Assembly (NCBI GenBank): GCA_963830175.1
Contig: CAWHKV010000009.1
Location: forward strand, 1-64,000
Length of the DNA: 64,000 nucleotides
Origin: JBBRBB01 sp963830175
GTDB taxonomy: Bacteria > Bacteroidota > Bacteroidia > Chitinophagales > Chitinophagaceae
Direction: 5' to 3'
The notes under the pieces were generated by a model. That model searched no databases and was not told the DNA's origin. It saw only the letters and a program-made list of their open reading frames with translations. The translations under genes and the position numbers were made by a program. Each line of letters opens with the position of its first letter. Position 1 is the stretch's first letter. Positions 1 through 9,351 of this stretch are shown in pieces.

Positions 1-474
1 ATACATACTACTGGCAAAGGGGATACAGTTTTTTTCTTCCAATAATTCTTTTTGATGCAATAACAGGAGTGGCGATTTAATAAGCAGTCTTTTTACTCCA
101 ACTTGTTCAGCCATTATCGACAGAATGTGCATGGTTGGAATGCTGTCGAAATCTTTTTCCCAATCTCTTGTAGTATAGGTGAGTTTATAATAGAAAGGCT
201 TAGTAGAACAGTAGTTGTGCAACACTATGCCAAATCTAGTTTTAAGATTGAAAACTTTTACTTTATTTGTTTTCAGTAGTGATCGAAATATAACCGGATG
301 ACGAGAAAAAACCCAACAAAATTTTCCCTTCAATGGGATATTCCTGATTAAACAATTACGGAGTAAATCATCACCAATTGCCTCTCCAAAATGCAGCACC
401 TTGCTATACGGATACAAATTTATAATTGCCAAAAACCCAATATCCTTTATAAAATTTTTAAGCGATCTTTTCAC
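1..474 (-). CDS. GT9-like glycosyltransferase, N-terminal part (cut by window edge)
   Basis: An open minus-strand frame runs off the left edge, so only about 158 N-terminal residues are visible. I take the start as a GTG at 472-474, followed by KRSLKNFIKDIGF, which overlaps the 3' end of the upstream methyltransferase by 17 bp. Near residue 25 lies KVLHFGEAIGDDLL, which resembles the N-terminal 'G(A/E)xGD(x)LL' segment of GT9/heptosyltransferase-type enzymes; later comes FDSIPTMHILSIMAEQVGV. Family assignment rests on these motifs only. As the last visible gene of the polysaccharide locus it would add a sugar to the cell-surface glycan. No frameshift is visible in this part, unlike the three genes just upstream. 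It could be another GT-B glycosyltransferase. Confidence 0.45.
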   Translation of the reverse strand, partial: MKRSLKNFIKDIGFLAIINLYPYSKVLHFGEAIGDDLLRNCLIRNIPLKGKFCWVFSRHPVIFRSLLKTNKVKVFNLKTRFGIVLHNYCSTKPFYYKLTYTTRDWEKDFDSIPTMHILSIMAEQVGVKRLLIKSPLLLLHQKELLEEKNCIPFASSMY

Positions 475-1036
475 AAACTAAATCCCAGGAATAAATATCA
501 ACAATGTCTTTTTCGTATACAACTTCACAATTCCCAATTGTTAGCAAAACTTCTTTCACGTATTTTAAAGAAAAGTGTTCATGTACATGAGCGGTGTTGT
601 AAGGCTGCCCTGTGTTTCGGCAATGTTGCCGAAAGCGCTGTTCATCGGGACAAAAAATAATTAATCGCCCACCGATTTTTAAAACTCGAAGCCATTCACG
701 TAACACCTGTTGCGTGTCATAGAAATCTTCTAATAAATGCTATGAATATATATAGTCAAGAGTGTTGTTTTGAAACCAGAATAATGATTCTGCTTTTCCC
801 CCTAATTGAACTGGATATGTTCCCACCCAAGTGTAAGGAGTTGGGAAATCCATTCGAATCGCAGAGAGAGTTATCGGATCACCTCCAAAGCCTAGATCCA
901 ACCCGTAACCTATACAGTAAGGTGCAAGCCTGAGTCTGCATTTCGATGTTTCGCTTTTACCGAATGTGTTATCAGGATGTCGTGCAGTATGTCCAAAAAT
1001 TTTTCGAAGAAAACTCTTAATTTGTTTTAAACTCAT
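458..1036 (-). pseudogene. SAM-dependent methyltransferase with in-frame amber codon
   Basis: A class I SAM methyltransferase (Methyltransf_11 type) of 192 codons is interrupted by one TAG at 740-742. Before the stop are the glycine-rich SAM loop LDLGFGGDP (about residue 46) and TLDYIYS. After it, in the same frame, come HLLEDFYDTQQVLREW and LKIGGRLIIFCPDE. The family normally reads YSSHLLE here, so the TAG replaces a Ser codon and is explained by a point substitution, not an indel. Both halves keep good family sequence, so decay would be recent. It lies 2 bp downstream of the Wzt gene in the same direction and may have methylated the glycan. A substitution error in the assembly is the alternative. 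Confidence 0.6.
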
Positions 1037-1038
1037 TA

Positions 1039-2316
1039 CTATATTTTTATTTTGATTCTGGGAATAATAATTCCTTTTCTTGTTGACGATCTTTGCTCGA
1101 ATGCTTGTTCTGATGCCAACACTTCAAACTCGGCAATACTCGGCAAGTAATCTTCAAAAACCCCTTTTGATCGTATTCCAATCCCAATTTTATAAATCCC
1201 GGGCATAAGAAATAAATCTGTAAAATGGTATTGTATGCTATGTACTCCCCCTTTTACATTCTCGATTTTTGTAAAGTCAGAGGAAAGTGAAGATGCAATT
1301 TCAAAATCCATAACAGTTGAGATTGCAACACCAATTTCCCAAATCTTTGGCATCCTTCTTAATTTTTATTTCAAAAAGAAATGCCATAGGGGCGCGGTAA
1401 TTGATTTTCCAAGGAACTACTTGATCGGTCAAAAACTGAAATCCACAGAAAAGTGACATTTCCTCTAAGAAAAAAATTAGTCTGCCGAGGAATATCATTC
1501 AGCAAGATTTTTTCAGGGAACTCGCCGCCACTTTTCAGATAAAGTCTTACTACTTGATCGCTACTGCCTTCATATTCTAACCCTCCATTCTTCAGATAAA
1601 TACTTTTTGACAAAGATCAGTATTGCCGCCATATTATGACTAACAAATAACACTGTTCTTCCCTCCCCTTTACTTACTTCTCCCATTTTACCGAAACACT
1701 TTTTCTGAAACTCCGCATCGCCTACAGCCAACACTTCATCAACAATTAAAATTTCGGATTCAAGATGTGCAGCAACGGCAAAAGCCAAGTCGCACATACA
1801 TACCGCTGCTGATAACTTTTTACCGGAGTGTCAATATATCTTTCCACCCCGGAAAAATCCACAATTTCATCAAACTTTCTGTTAATTTCTTTTTTCCGCA
1901 TTCCTAGAATAGCGCCATTTAGATAGATATTTTCTTTGCCTGTTAATTCAGGGTGAAACCCTGTACCTACTTCAAGCAAACTGGCGATACGGCCTTTTAC
2001 TTTAATTGCTCCCTGTTGTGGGCGAGGTAACCCTGCTTAAAATTTTCAACAGGGTGCTTTTCCCGGCCCCATTGCGCCCAATTATTCCCACAGCATCGCC
2101 CTGTTCAATTTCAAAGTTAATATCTTTTAAACTCCACACAATATCACTAGTGCCTTTGCTGGCGCGATCATTGGTTTCACCAATCTTTAAAAATGGATCT
2201 TCTTTACCACGTACTTTTGCAAACCACCTTTCCAGATCACGGGATAAGGTTCCGGTTCCTATTTCGCCCAATTGGTATGCTTTTGAAAGATTTTCAACTT
2301 TAATTGCATACGCCAT
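1039..2316 (-). pseudogene. wzt: ABC polysaccharide/O-antigen exporter ATPase (Wzt-like), multiply frameshifted
   Basis: About 425 codons of a Wzt-type ATPase can be reassembled from six minus-strand fragments. In order they hold the N-terminus with Walker A GRNGAGKST, a Q-loop segment (LLEVGTGFHPELTG), a damaged ABC signature region where LSSGM is expected, Walker B ILIVDEVLAVGD, the H-loop FVSHNM, and a C-terminal Wzt_C-like carbohydrate-binding domain ending in GIIIPRIKIKI. Frame changes occur near 2013, several times around 1775-1820, near 1600, near 1500 and near 1345. The product would energise export of a lipid-linked glycan with the adjacent permease. At least five indels in 1.3 kb is far denser than elsewhere, so I call it a pseudogene, although a low-coverage assembly stretch would look the same. 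Confidence 0.75.
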
Positions 2317-2373
2317 GATATATTTTATTGAAAAATAATAGATACAAAAACATTCAGAGAGTCATGAGATATA

Positions 2374-3241
2374 TTATACAGTATCAACAAAATTCTTTTC
2401 CACCTTATTAAAAATGATGATACCAGCATCAATAAATATCAGGTTATAAACGCAGAATAACCCAAGGTACAGTCCAGCTGAAAGTTCCCTTTCCCAAAAA
2501 CCCAAAACGAAAGGTTTCAATAAGAGATGTCATAGGATTGGCTTCTATTAACCAGCGGTAATATCTTCAGGTGCGGAAGAAAGCGGATAAATAACGGTGG
2601 TTGCGTACATCAATAACTGAATACCGAAAGTAAGCAGAAAGGCAAGGTCGCGATATTTGGTGGTCATGGCAGAAATGATCATTCCGGCACCCAAACCCAT
2701 TGCCGCCATTAAAATAACGATTACAGGAAAAAGACCAACTGCCCAGGTTAATGTGAAAATCTGCACCTTTAACGGCATAATAAGCCCATCACCAATAAGA
2801 AATAACATGAACTGCACCCCAAACCGTACCAGGTTGCTTACCACAATGCTCAACGGCATAATGAGGCGGGGAAAATATACCTTACCAAAAATATTTGCAT
2901 TGTCTTTAAATACCGTGGAGGTTTTGGTAAGGCACTCCGCAAAATAATTCCAGGCAGTAATGCCTGCCAGGTAAAAAAGTGGTTGTGGAAAATCGTCGGT
3001 AGAAATACCGGCCAGGTTGACCAAACACAAAAGTGAACATTATAGTGGTTAGCAATGGCTGTATAAAAAACCAAAGCGGGCCAAGAATGGTTTGTTTATA
3101 AAAGGCTACAAAGTCGCGCCGCACGAGCAACCAAAGCAGGTCGCGGTACCGCCACACATCCTGCAAATGCAGGTTAAACAGGCTCTCCTGCGGCTGAATA
3201 ACCAGGTCCCATTCCGCATGTACATTTTTTGTTTTCGTCAA
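2374..3241 (-). pseudogene. wzm: ABC-2 polysaccharide export permease (Wzm-like), frameshifted
   Basis: Reassembled length is 288 residues, normal for the Wzm/ABC2_membrane family, but three indels break it. One extra base near 3021 separates LLTTIMFTFVF from VNLAGISTDDFP, one missing base near 2567 separates YPLSSAPE from YYRWLIEANPMTSL, and one extra base lies near 2455 before VYNLIFIDAG. The true end is NKVEKNFVDTV with its stop at 2374-2376. Six hydrophobic segments fit an integral membrane subunit forming the pore for a lipid-linked glycan, paired with the Wzt ATPase downstream. It starts 2 bp after the Wzc stop, so it belongs to the same transcription unit. The net length (one extra base) agrees exactly with +1, -1, +1. 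Confidence 0.75.
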
Positions 3242-3243
3242 AA

Positions 3244-5658
3244 TTATTTGCTGCGCTTTTTAAACAGGTTTAATAAGCCCTTTGCCCCGGTTTGCCCATA
3301 CCCGTAACCGCTGCTGTAATCGTAGGTATATTTATTACCACCGTAATGATACCCATAGCCATAGTACCCGTACACTCCCTTCAGCTTCACATCATTCACC
3401 ACGATAGACATATTTTTTAAAGACTCTTCGGTATAAATTTCATTCACCAGCTTCAGTTGTTTCTTTTTGGTATACCGGTGCCTTACCACGTACATGCTCA
3501 TGTCGCAATGATCCATCAGTACCCTGGCATCGCTCACAATGCCCATAGGCGGACTGTCTACCACTATGTAATCGAAGTGCTGTTTAAGGTAATCGAACAG
3601 TTCGGGCATGCGGTCAGAGATCATCAGTTCTGCCGGGTTCGGCGGAATTACCGAGGTGGCAATGAGAAAAAGGTTGTCATTGCCCGGTACGGGTATGGGC
3701 AGCCCTGATGCAGGCACATTACCCACCAAAAAGGAGGTAAGGTCATTATCCGGGGCCTCCAAACCCAGGGAGGAAGATATTTTAGGCTTGCGCATGTCAA
3801 ATTCTATCAGCACCGTTCTTTTACCGGATACTGCCAGTACAGCCGCCAGGTTCATAGAAATAAAGGTCTTTCCTTCGCCCGGCATGGTGGAGGTAACCAA
3901 TATGGCATACGATGATTTCTGGTCTTTTAAAAAATACCGGAGGTTGGTGCGTACAATCCTGAACTGTTCTGAAAGCTCACCCCTTGTTTTATCTGCAACG
4001 ATTTTTCTTTCGGTACCCTTATAATGGCTGATCTCGCCCACCACGGGTGCCTGGGTATAACGGGCAATGTCTTCCCGGGTAGTAACTTTATCGTTAAGCA
4101 AATCCCGGAGATATACAATCAATAATGGCAATCCCAGTCCCGCGGCCAAAGCCATCAGGTATAAATTGGTTGTTTGCGGGCTTACCGGTCCGGACGATTT
4201 TGCACGGTCTATGGCACTGCTTTTACTTATAACCGCTGCGCGGGATATGGCAGATTCTTCTCGTTTCTCCAATAAAAACAGGTACAGCTTTTCTTTTATG
4301 CCCTGCTGGCGCTGAATTTCCAGTAATTGTTTTTGCTTTTCGGGTATGGTGCTGATGCCACCCATAATGCGCCGGTACTGGCTGTTCGCCTGGTTATACG
4401 CGCTGGTATAGGCGGCTTTTACATTATTCACATTTTCAATGATCTTCTGGCGCATCTGCTCCAGCTGGTCTTCAAGGGTGGTAATGGCGACGTTGTTTTC
4501 ACCCAGGGTTTTTAATAACTCCTCCCGCTTTAATACGCCTGCATTATAGGTAGAGACCAGCCCTAATAAAGTGGCATCTTCAATACCCAGGGTTGAAGGA
4601 ACGAGGTTGAATTTACGACCGGGATTGCTCACATAATCACTTACCATCTTAGCGATATTCAAACGCATCTCCTGCTCGCTCAATTTGTCTTTTAGTGTAG
4701 AAACATCATTTAACTGGATGGATTGTTGTGCGGGAATGTCAATAATGTTATTGGTTTCGCGGAAATTTTTCAGGGTGCTTTCCACACTTCCCAACTCACC
4801 GGAGATCAGCAATAATCGCTCATCAATAAAATTGATGGTATTCTCCGCGATCTTATTGTTCTCATCAATATTGAACTGGTTATAATGGTAAGCAAGGCTG
4901 TTAAGTATCACCCGGGATTTCATGGGAACCGGGGAATTTAAACTGATGGTGAGAATGCTCGCATCTTTATTTAACGGCGCCACCTGCAACTGCCCGGCCA
5001 ATGATTCTGCCATTTGGGATGGGGGATACCAATAGGCCGAATACTGGTAATCTTCGCGCATATTTTTTGGATTGCGGCGAACGGTAAATGTAAAGCTGCC
5101 GAGGTTTACGGGTACGTTCTGCATGACAGGAACCTGCTCTTCTCCTTTTATATAAAATAGGGAAGAACCTGTCGATCCAACCGTAATGTTATACGATTTG
5201 GTTGAGTCCTGAATGTCGCTGAATATGATGAACCTTGATGAAGGGATCGTATCGTATAATTCTATGGTGCGCACCTTTCCATGGCTGTAATACACCGTAT
5301 TCAGTTGCAGGGTGCGCACCACCTTATCCATGATGGATTCAGATTTGATGATCTCCAGCTCATTCGCCAGGTTAGAGCGGGAGTTGAACATGAAATCAGA
5401 CATCAGCTGGTCTGAACCTGAAACGGTATTGCGTTTGTTTACATCTTTTATCAGCAATTTAATGGAGGTGCTGTACACCGGGTTTTGATACCTGATATAA
5501 ATAAAGGTGATGGTTAACGCCGCCACCACGAAAATGATGAAGAGGGGAATGTAATTGAGTGATTTTGAAATGAGTTCTGTGAGCGAGAACTGGTTGTCCT
5601 GCTCACCCTGTTTAAAGAAGGGATTTTGCGTGCCGTTTTGCTGGTTATTGTTGACCAT
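3244..5658 (-). CDS. wzc: Wzc-type polysaccharide co-polymerase / BY-kinase
   Basis: 804 residues, full length for the Wzc family. It has an N-terminal Wzz domain with a first membrane segment (about residues 34-52), a long periplasmic coiled-coil/GNVR part, a second membrane segment (about 505-525) and a cytoplasmic tyrosine-kinase domain. The kinase has Walker A TMPGEGKT (about 591-598), Walker A' VLIEFDMRKPK (about 616-626) and Walker B YIVVDSPP (about 699-706). The C-terminal tail (about 763-788) carries 11 tyrosines spaced by glycine, the expected autophosphorylation cluster. It starts 4 bp after wza. The family controls chain length and couples polymerisation to export through Wza. A paralogue sits at 20914-23337. 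Confidence 0.93.
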   Translation of the reverse strand: MVNNNQQNGTQNPFFKQGEQDNQFSLTELISKSLNYIPLFIIFVVAALTITFIYIRYQNPVYSTSIKLLIKDVNKRNTVSGSDQLMSDFMFNSRSNLANELEIIKSESIMDKVVRTLQLNTVYYSHGKVRTIELYDTIPSSRFIIFSDIQDSTKSYNITVGSTGSSLFYIKGEEQVPVMQNVPVNLGSFTFTVRRNPKNMREDYQYSAYWYPPSQMAESLAGQLQVAPLNKDASILTISLNSPVPMKSRVILNSLAYHYNQFNIDENNKIAENTINFIDERLLLISGELGSVESTLKNFRETNNIIDIPAQQSIQLNDVSTLKDKLSEQEMRLNIAKMVSDYVSNPGRKFNLVPSTLGIEDATLLGLVSTYNAGVLKREELLKTLGENNVAITTLEDQLEQMRQKIIENVNNVKAAYTSAYNQANSQYRRIMGGISTIPEKQKQLLEIQRQQGIKEKLYLFLLEKREESAISRAAVISKSSAIDRAKSSGPVSPQTTNLYLMALAAGLGLPLLIVYLRDLLNDKVTTREDIARYTQAPVVGEISHYKGTERKIVADKTRGELSEQFRIVRTNLRYFLKDQKSSYAILVTSTMPGEGKTFISMNLAAVLAVSGKRTVLIEFDMRKPKISSSLGLEAPDNDLTSFLVGNVPASGLPIPVPGNDNLFLIATSVIPPNPAELMISDRMPELFDYLKQHFDYIVVDSPPMGIVSDARVLMDHCDMSMYVVRHRYTKKKQLKLVNEIYTEESLKNMSIVVNDVKLKGVYGYYGYGYHYGGNKYTYDYSSGYGYGQTGAKGLLNLFKKRSK

Positions 5659-5662
5659 TATT

Positions 5663-6448
5663 TTATTTGATCAGGGTGGTATATATAATTACCAATAAAG
5701 TGGTAAGCGTACTTAAGGCAATGGTATAATTGCGAATATTCCTGTTTGCGATCACATCGTTACTGATGATCTTGGTCTTATCCATTTCCACGTAGATCAC
5801 ATCATTTTGTTTTAAATAAAAGAAAGGGGAGGTGAAAATGTCATTGGACGCCAGGTTAAGCCTGCCAAATTCCCGGGTGCCGTTAATTTCTCTTACCACC
5901 AAAATATTGTCACGTTTCCCAAATATGGTCAGATCGCCGCTGAGGCTAAGCGCTTCCAGAATGGTCGCTTTGCCATCCGTAATGGTAATGGTTCCGGGGC
6001 TATTTACCTCACCCAATACATTCACTTTAAAATTTACAATATTAACGGTGGCCAGTGGCTCTTTAATATAAGGTACCAGTTTTTCCTGCAACGTAGCGGC
6101 CACCTGGTTTACCGTAAACCCGCTAACATAAACCTTACCCAGTTGGGGAAAACGGATATTGCCCGTAGAATCTACGAGGTAACTTACCTGTTCAACGGTT
6201 TGTGTAGAGCTGCCTCCCTGGGATGCAGCAGATAAATTAAAGGGCGCTGCAGCAAGGGGATCTAATGCGGTAACAGTAATACCCAACCTGTCACCCGGCT
6301 GAATATAAGTGGAGGCGACATGCACGGTTTTCTGAGCTGCCTGCACACTGTCTGCCAGGTAGATCATATTCTGAAAGCCCTGGGTGGAGGTACAGGAGGC
6401 AAGGGAAATTACCCAAAACAACATCAGTAAATAAAAGTTATGTTTCAT
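5663..6448 (-). CDS. wza: Polysaccharide export outer-membrane lipoprotein (Wza family)
   Basis: 261 residues. A lipoprotein signal peptide ends in the lipobox LASC with Cys near residue 19. The Poly_export domain follows from about residue 48 (YIQPGDRLGITV), then SLBB-type segments around VLGEVNSPGTITI and a C-terminal hydrophobic helix (YTIALSTLTTLLVIIYTTLI) matching the outer-membrane helix of Wza. Known role: octameric outer-membrane channel for capsule or exopolysaccharide, working with Wzc. It is shorter than E. coli Wza (about 379 residues), which is normal for Bacteroidota. It is the only Wza in the window, so both Wzc copies may depend on it. Confidence 0.92.
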   Translation of the reverse strand: MKHNFYLLMLFWVISLASCTSTQGFQNMIYLADSVQAAQKTVHVASTYIQPGDRLGITVTALDPLAAAPFNLSAASQGGSSTQTVEQVSYLVDSTGNIRFPQLGKVYVSGFTVNQVAATLQEKLVPYIKEPLATVNIVNFKVNVLGEVNSPGTITITDGKATILEALSLSGDLTIFGKRDNILVVREINGTREFGRLNLASNDIFTSPFFYLKQNDVIYVEMDKTKIISNDVIANRNIRNYTIALSTLTTLLVIIYTTLIK

Positions 6449-6880
6449 GTATATTGGTTGCTGTCTATGGCTCCGCCCTCTCAGTCACATAATATGTGCT
6501 GTCGGGATTATAATTATTGTAACCCGCTGCCTCTACAGCCGGGAATTTATTTTTACCAAAAAAAAATTCCATTGAATAATCCAGTCTTTAACGCATACAT
6601 GCGTGCAACAGACTATTATCAGTGGAATGGTAATTATTGGTGCAGGACAACACCGGATGAATGTTAATTAGAATAAAAATTGCAATTGAAAATTGTGCGC
6701 CGGGAAATTTAAAATCTTTCCCAAACCCACCATTACATCTAAGTGTACTCATCAGTTGACCTTGTTTTTAAATTAATGGAAGTCGTCTGTTGGGTAACCT
6801 GGATTCAGTAAGCAAATGTAATAAAATGAACCATGCAGAAGTATATAATAAGTATTGACGGGGTAAAAAAATTCCCGGCA
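6449..6880. other. 432-bp gene-free interval upstream of wza
   Basis: No convincing gene. It separates the sugar transferase end from the wza start, both on the minus strand, and is the longest gap in the polysaccharide locus. At its right edge an imperfect inverted repeat (6852-6887, arms GTATTGA/TCAATAC with an inner CGGG/CCCG) overlaps the sugar transferase stop codon but lacks a clear T-tract. A short palindrome CACATA-A-TATGTG lies at 6486-6498. A minus-strand TACATTTG (6813-6820) fits the Bacteroidota -7 consensus, but no -33 TTG is obvious. The gap could hold a promoter and long leader for wza-wzc. Confidence 0.4.
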
Positions 6881-8206
6881 TCAATACGCCTGCTCGTCTT
6901 TTTTAAATAAACCAAGGAAAGTGAGAAATACCAGTTGAAAATCAAGGGCAAGGCTCCAGTTTTCCATGTACCAGATGTCGTGTTCAACCCGTTTCCTTAA
7001 AAGCTCTACATCTGTTATTTCGCCCCTATATCCTTTTACCTGCGCCCTGCCTGTAACGCCGGGTTTCAGGTAAAGCCGGGCCATATATTGATTAACGATC
7101 TGTTTGTACTCTTCGGTGTGGCGCAACATGTGCGGACGTGGACCTACCACGCTCATTTCTCCAAAAAATACATTGATGAATTGCGGAAATTCGTCCAGGC
7201 TGGTCTTGCGCAAAAAAGCACCCATCCTGGTAACACGGTTATCATTTTTAGTTGCCTGAATGGCATCACTCACCCCATTGGGAACCATACTACGAAACTT
7301 AAGACAGGTAAAAGACTCATTATCTCTTCCCGACCTAAGTTGCCGGAAAAATATGGGACCACGGCTTTCGAGCCATACGAGTAAACTTACCAACGGAACC
7401 ATCCACGAGAGTATAAATAATATTACAAAAGAACTTACAAACACGTCGAAAGCACGTTTCATTAACTGGTTTCTTAAACGAAGAAGTGGCTCCCTGTATT
7501 TCTTAAATACCGGTGTGCCATTAACTTTGTATAACCTGTATACCCCGGGCTGAACAGATTTTTCATGAGATACATAATGCACTCTGATGCAATTCTTTTC
7601 GGCTTCTTCAGCTATTGAATGTATCAGCGTCTCATTTTCAGGGGTAACTGAAACGTAAAACTCGGATATCTTTTTTTCCTTGGCTATAGAAATACAATAA
7701 TCAATGGTACCCAGCTTAGGTGTTGTTCTCACCTTTAGTCCGGGTTCATAATTATCAAAATATCCCTCAAAGGAAATATGACGGCTTTTTCTAAGAGAAT
7801 TCACCAGGTTAATGGTGTTCTCATTGTAGCCCAGTACCGCAATGCGCCGGTCACGCTTAATTAGTTTATTTATTAAAGGGTCCATAGGGTAAAAATGAGT
7901 TCTTAAGACTGCAAATGCGAAAAGCCATAATATAAATTCGTTTTTTACTTCCATTTTCGGAGGTGTGCAAACATTATAAGCACACAACCATATAATGGCC
8001 ATTACGGTCAGTACGATCATTCCCCTTTCAAAACCCCTCAGTGGTTTATTGCTGAACCATTTAGAGGTAAGGATAAGGCATACAATATTGGTAAATGGAA
8101 GAAAAATTATTAAACCTGACGTTACTGCACCGGGTTGAATTAATAATAATGCAACAACCAGCAGATTTAATAAAACGATTTTATACAAGGATAGTGAACA
8201 AGCCAT
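6881..8206 (-). CDS. Undecaprenyl-phosphate sugar-1-phosphate transferase (WcaJ/PHPT type)
   Basis: 441 residues. The N-terminal half has about four hydrophobic helices and a Rossmann-like module (RRIAVLGYNENTINLV). The C-terminal half is a complete bacterial sugar transferase domain: KRAFDVFVSS with a membrane helix, GPIFFRQLRSGR, CLKFRSM, RKTSLDEFPQFINVF, VVGPRPHM and LKPGVTGRAQVKGYRG. Known role: transfers a sugar-1-phosphate, often glucose-1-phosphate in WcaJ, from its nucleotide sugar to undecaprenyl phosphate to start repeat-unit synthesis at the inner membrane. The actual sugar cannot be read from sequence. It lies about 205 bp downstream of a second, shorter sugar transferase. Confidence 0.9.
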   Translation of the reverse strand: MACSLSLYKIVLLNLLVVALLLIQPGAVTSGLIIFLPFTNIVCLILTSKWFSNKPLRGFERGMIVLTVMAIIWLCAYNVCTPPKMEVKNEFILWLFAFAVLRTHFYPMDPLINKLIKRDRRIAVLGYNENTINLVNSLRKSRHISFEGYFDNYEPGLKVRTTPKLGTIDYCISIAKEKKISEFYVSVTPENETLIHSIAEEAEKNCIRVHYVSHEKSVQPGVYRLYKVNGTPVFKKYREPLLRLRNQLMKRAFDVFVSSFVILFILSWMVPLVSLLVWLESRGPIFFRQLRSGRDNESFTCLKFRSMVPNGVSDAIQATKNDNRVTRMGAFLRKTSLDEFPQFINVFFGEMSVVGPRPHMLRHTEEYKQIVNQYMARLYLKPGVTGRAQVKGYRGEITDVELLRKRVEHDIWYMENWSLALDFQLVFLTFLGLFKKDEQAY

Positions 8207-8411
8207 GACCTGTCGTAGGATATTGAACTTTCACTATAAACGCCAATCTTCTTTAAAAATTGCGTTTTCAAACCTATATTATAATTCTGGAATGCAAAAA
8301 TTATTCAGGAGTATTATTTTCCTAAATTACCCTAAATGGGTATTATTAAAAAAATACATACACGGAAAATCCGATTTAGGAAAAAACAATAAAGGGATAA
8401 AAAAATGGCAG

Positions 8412-9110
8412 TTAGGTGCCTTCCCGGTTGATAACCAGCTTGATAGTGCGCCAGATTATTTCACTATCCATTTTTACATTCCTGGTTTGCAGGTAATGGA
8501 GGTCGTATTTCATTTTTTCCAATCCATCGGCGAGGTTATCAGTGTATTTGTATTTAACCTGTGCCCAGCCGGTAATACCTGGCTTTATTAATAGGCGGTT
8601 TTTGTAATTCGCATCTTCCTGGCAAAGTATTTCTACAAATTCCGGGCGTTCAGGGCGTGGACCAATTAAGGCCATTTGACCGATTAATACATTAAGGCAT
8701 TGGGGTAATTCATCTAACCGGGTTTTGCGCAAGAATGCTCCTACCCTTGTTATACGATGGTCATTTTGTAAAGTAAACTGGGGTCTTCCGTCTGCTTCTG
8801 CGTTTACAACCATCGAGCGCAGCTTGTACATTTTATAGGTTTTTCCATTCTTGCCTACCCGCACCTGTGAATAAAATAAAGGACCGGGATCGAAGAGGCG
8901 ATTAGCCAACCAAATAAAAGGTAAAAGTAATACCAGCAATGACAATAAAAGCATAGCGGCTATAACATCTATAAGCCTAAAAACAATGGAATACCAATTG
9001 GTGAAATTTTCGGAAACAACGGGGGTTATTTGCATTGTAACCACCCGGGCATACCTATTCTGATGTTTTAATAAAACTTCCTCTCCCGAGGCTTCCTGCG
9101 TCTTAACCAT
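8412..9110 (-). CDS. Second sugar-1-phosphate transferase (short, catalytic-domain type)
   Basis: 232 residues with only the catalytic sugar transferase domain: a single membrane region (VIAAMLLLSLLVLLLPFIW), GPLFYSQVRVGKNG, YKLRSMVVNAE, RKTRLDELPQ, LIGPRPERPEF and IKPGITGWAQVKY. This is the monotopic type that primes polyprenyl phosphate. Having two priming enzymes in one cluster suggests two initiating sugars or two products, or that one modifies an intermediate. The N-terminal 40 residues before the membrane segment are not conserved, so the start is uncertain; an internal Met near residue 26 is possible. Confidence 0.88.
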   Translation of the reverse strand: MVKTQEASGEEVLLKHQNRYARVVTMQITPVVSENFTNWYSIVFRLIDVIAAMLLLSLLVLLLPFIWLANRLFDPGPLFYSQVRVGKNGKTYKMYKLRSMVVNAEADGRPQFTLQNDHRITRVGAFLRKTRLDELPQCLNVLIGQMALIGPRPERPEFVEILCQEDANYKNRLLIKPGITGWAQVKYKYTDNLADGLEKMKYDLHYLQTRNVKMDSEIIWRTIKLVINREGT

Positions 9111-9351
9111 GGTTAGTCCTTGAATTTTTAATGGAATTGGATGTGGATAAAGATAATTTTTATCACTATTTAACCTAAGAAAATAAGATTAAGTAAAGTA
9201 CCAAAAAGACATTTACTGGCTCTTTAAGGCATACGTACTCATATTCAATTCCTTTTCCAACACACATTTACGGGATAATTTTTAATTAAGATTATAAAAT
9301 GGATGGATACTTGCACCATATGCCGCACCCACATACATTAATTGTGCCGCT

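Noticed and set aside
391..660. 89-residue plus-strand frame
   Set aside because: Antisense to the methyltransferase and GT9-like genes; composition is low-quality and no start context.
6440..6667. 75-residue plus-strand frame in the gap before wza
   Set aside because: Overlaps the wza start on the other strand, no motif, Cys/Tyr-rich translation unlike neighbours.
8205..8591. 128-residue plus-strand frame
   Set aside because: Lies over the spacer and the 3' end of a sugar transferase on the other strand; no motif.
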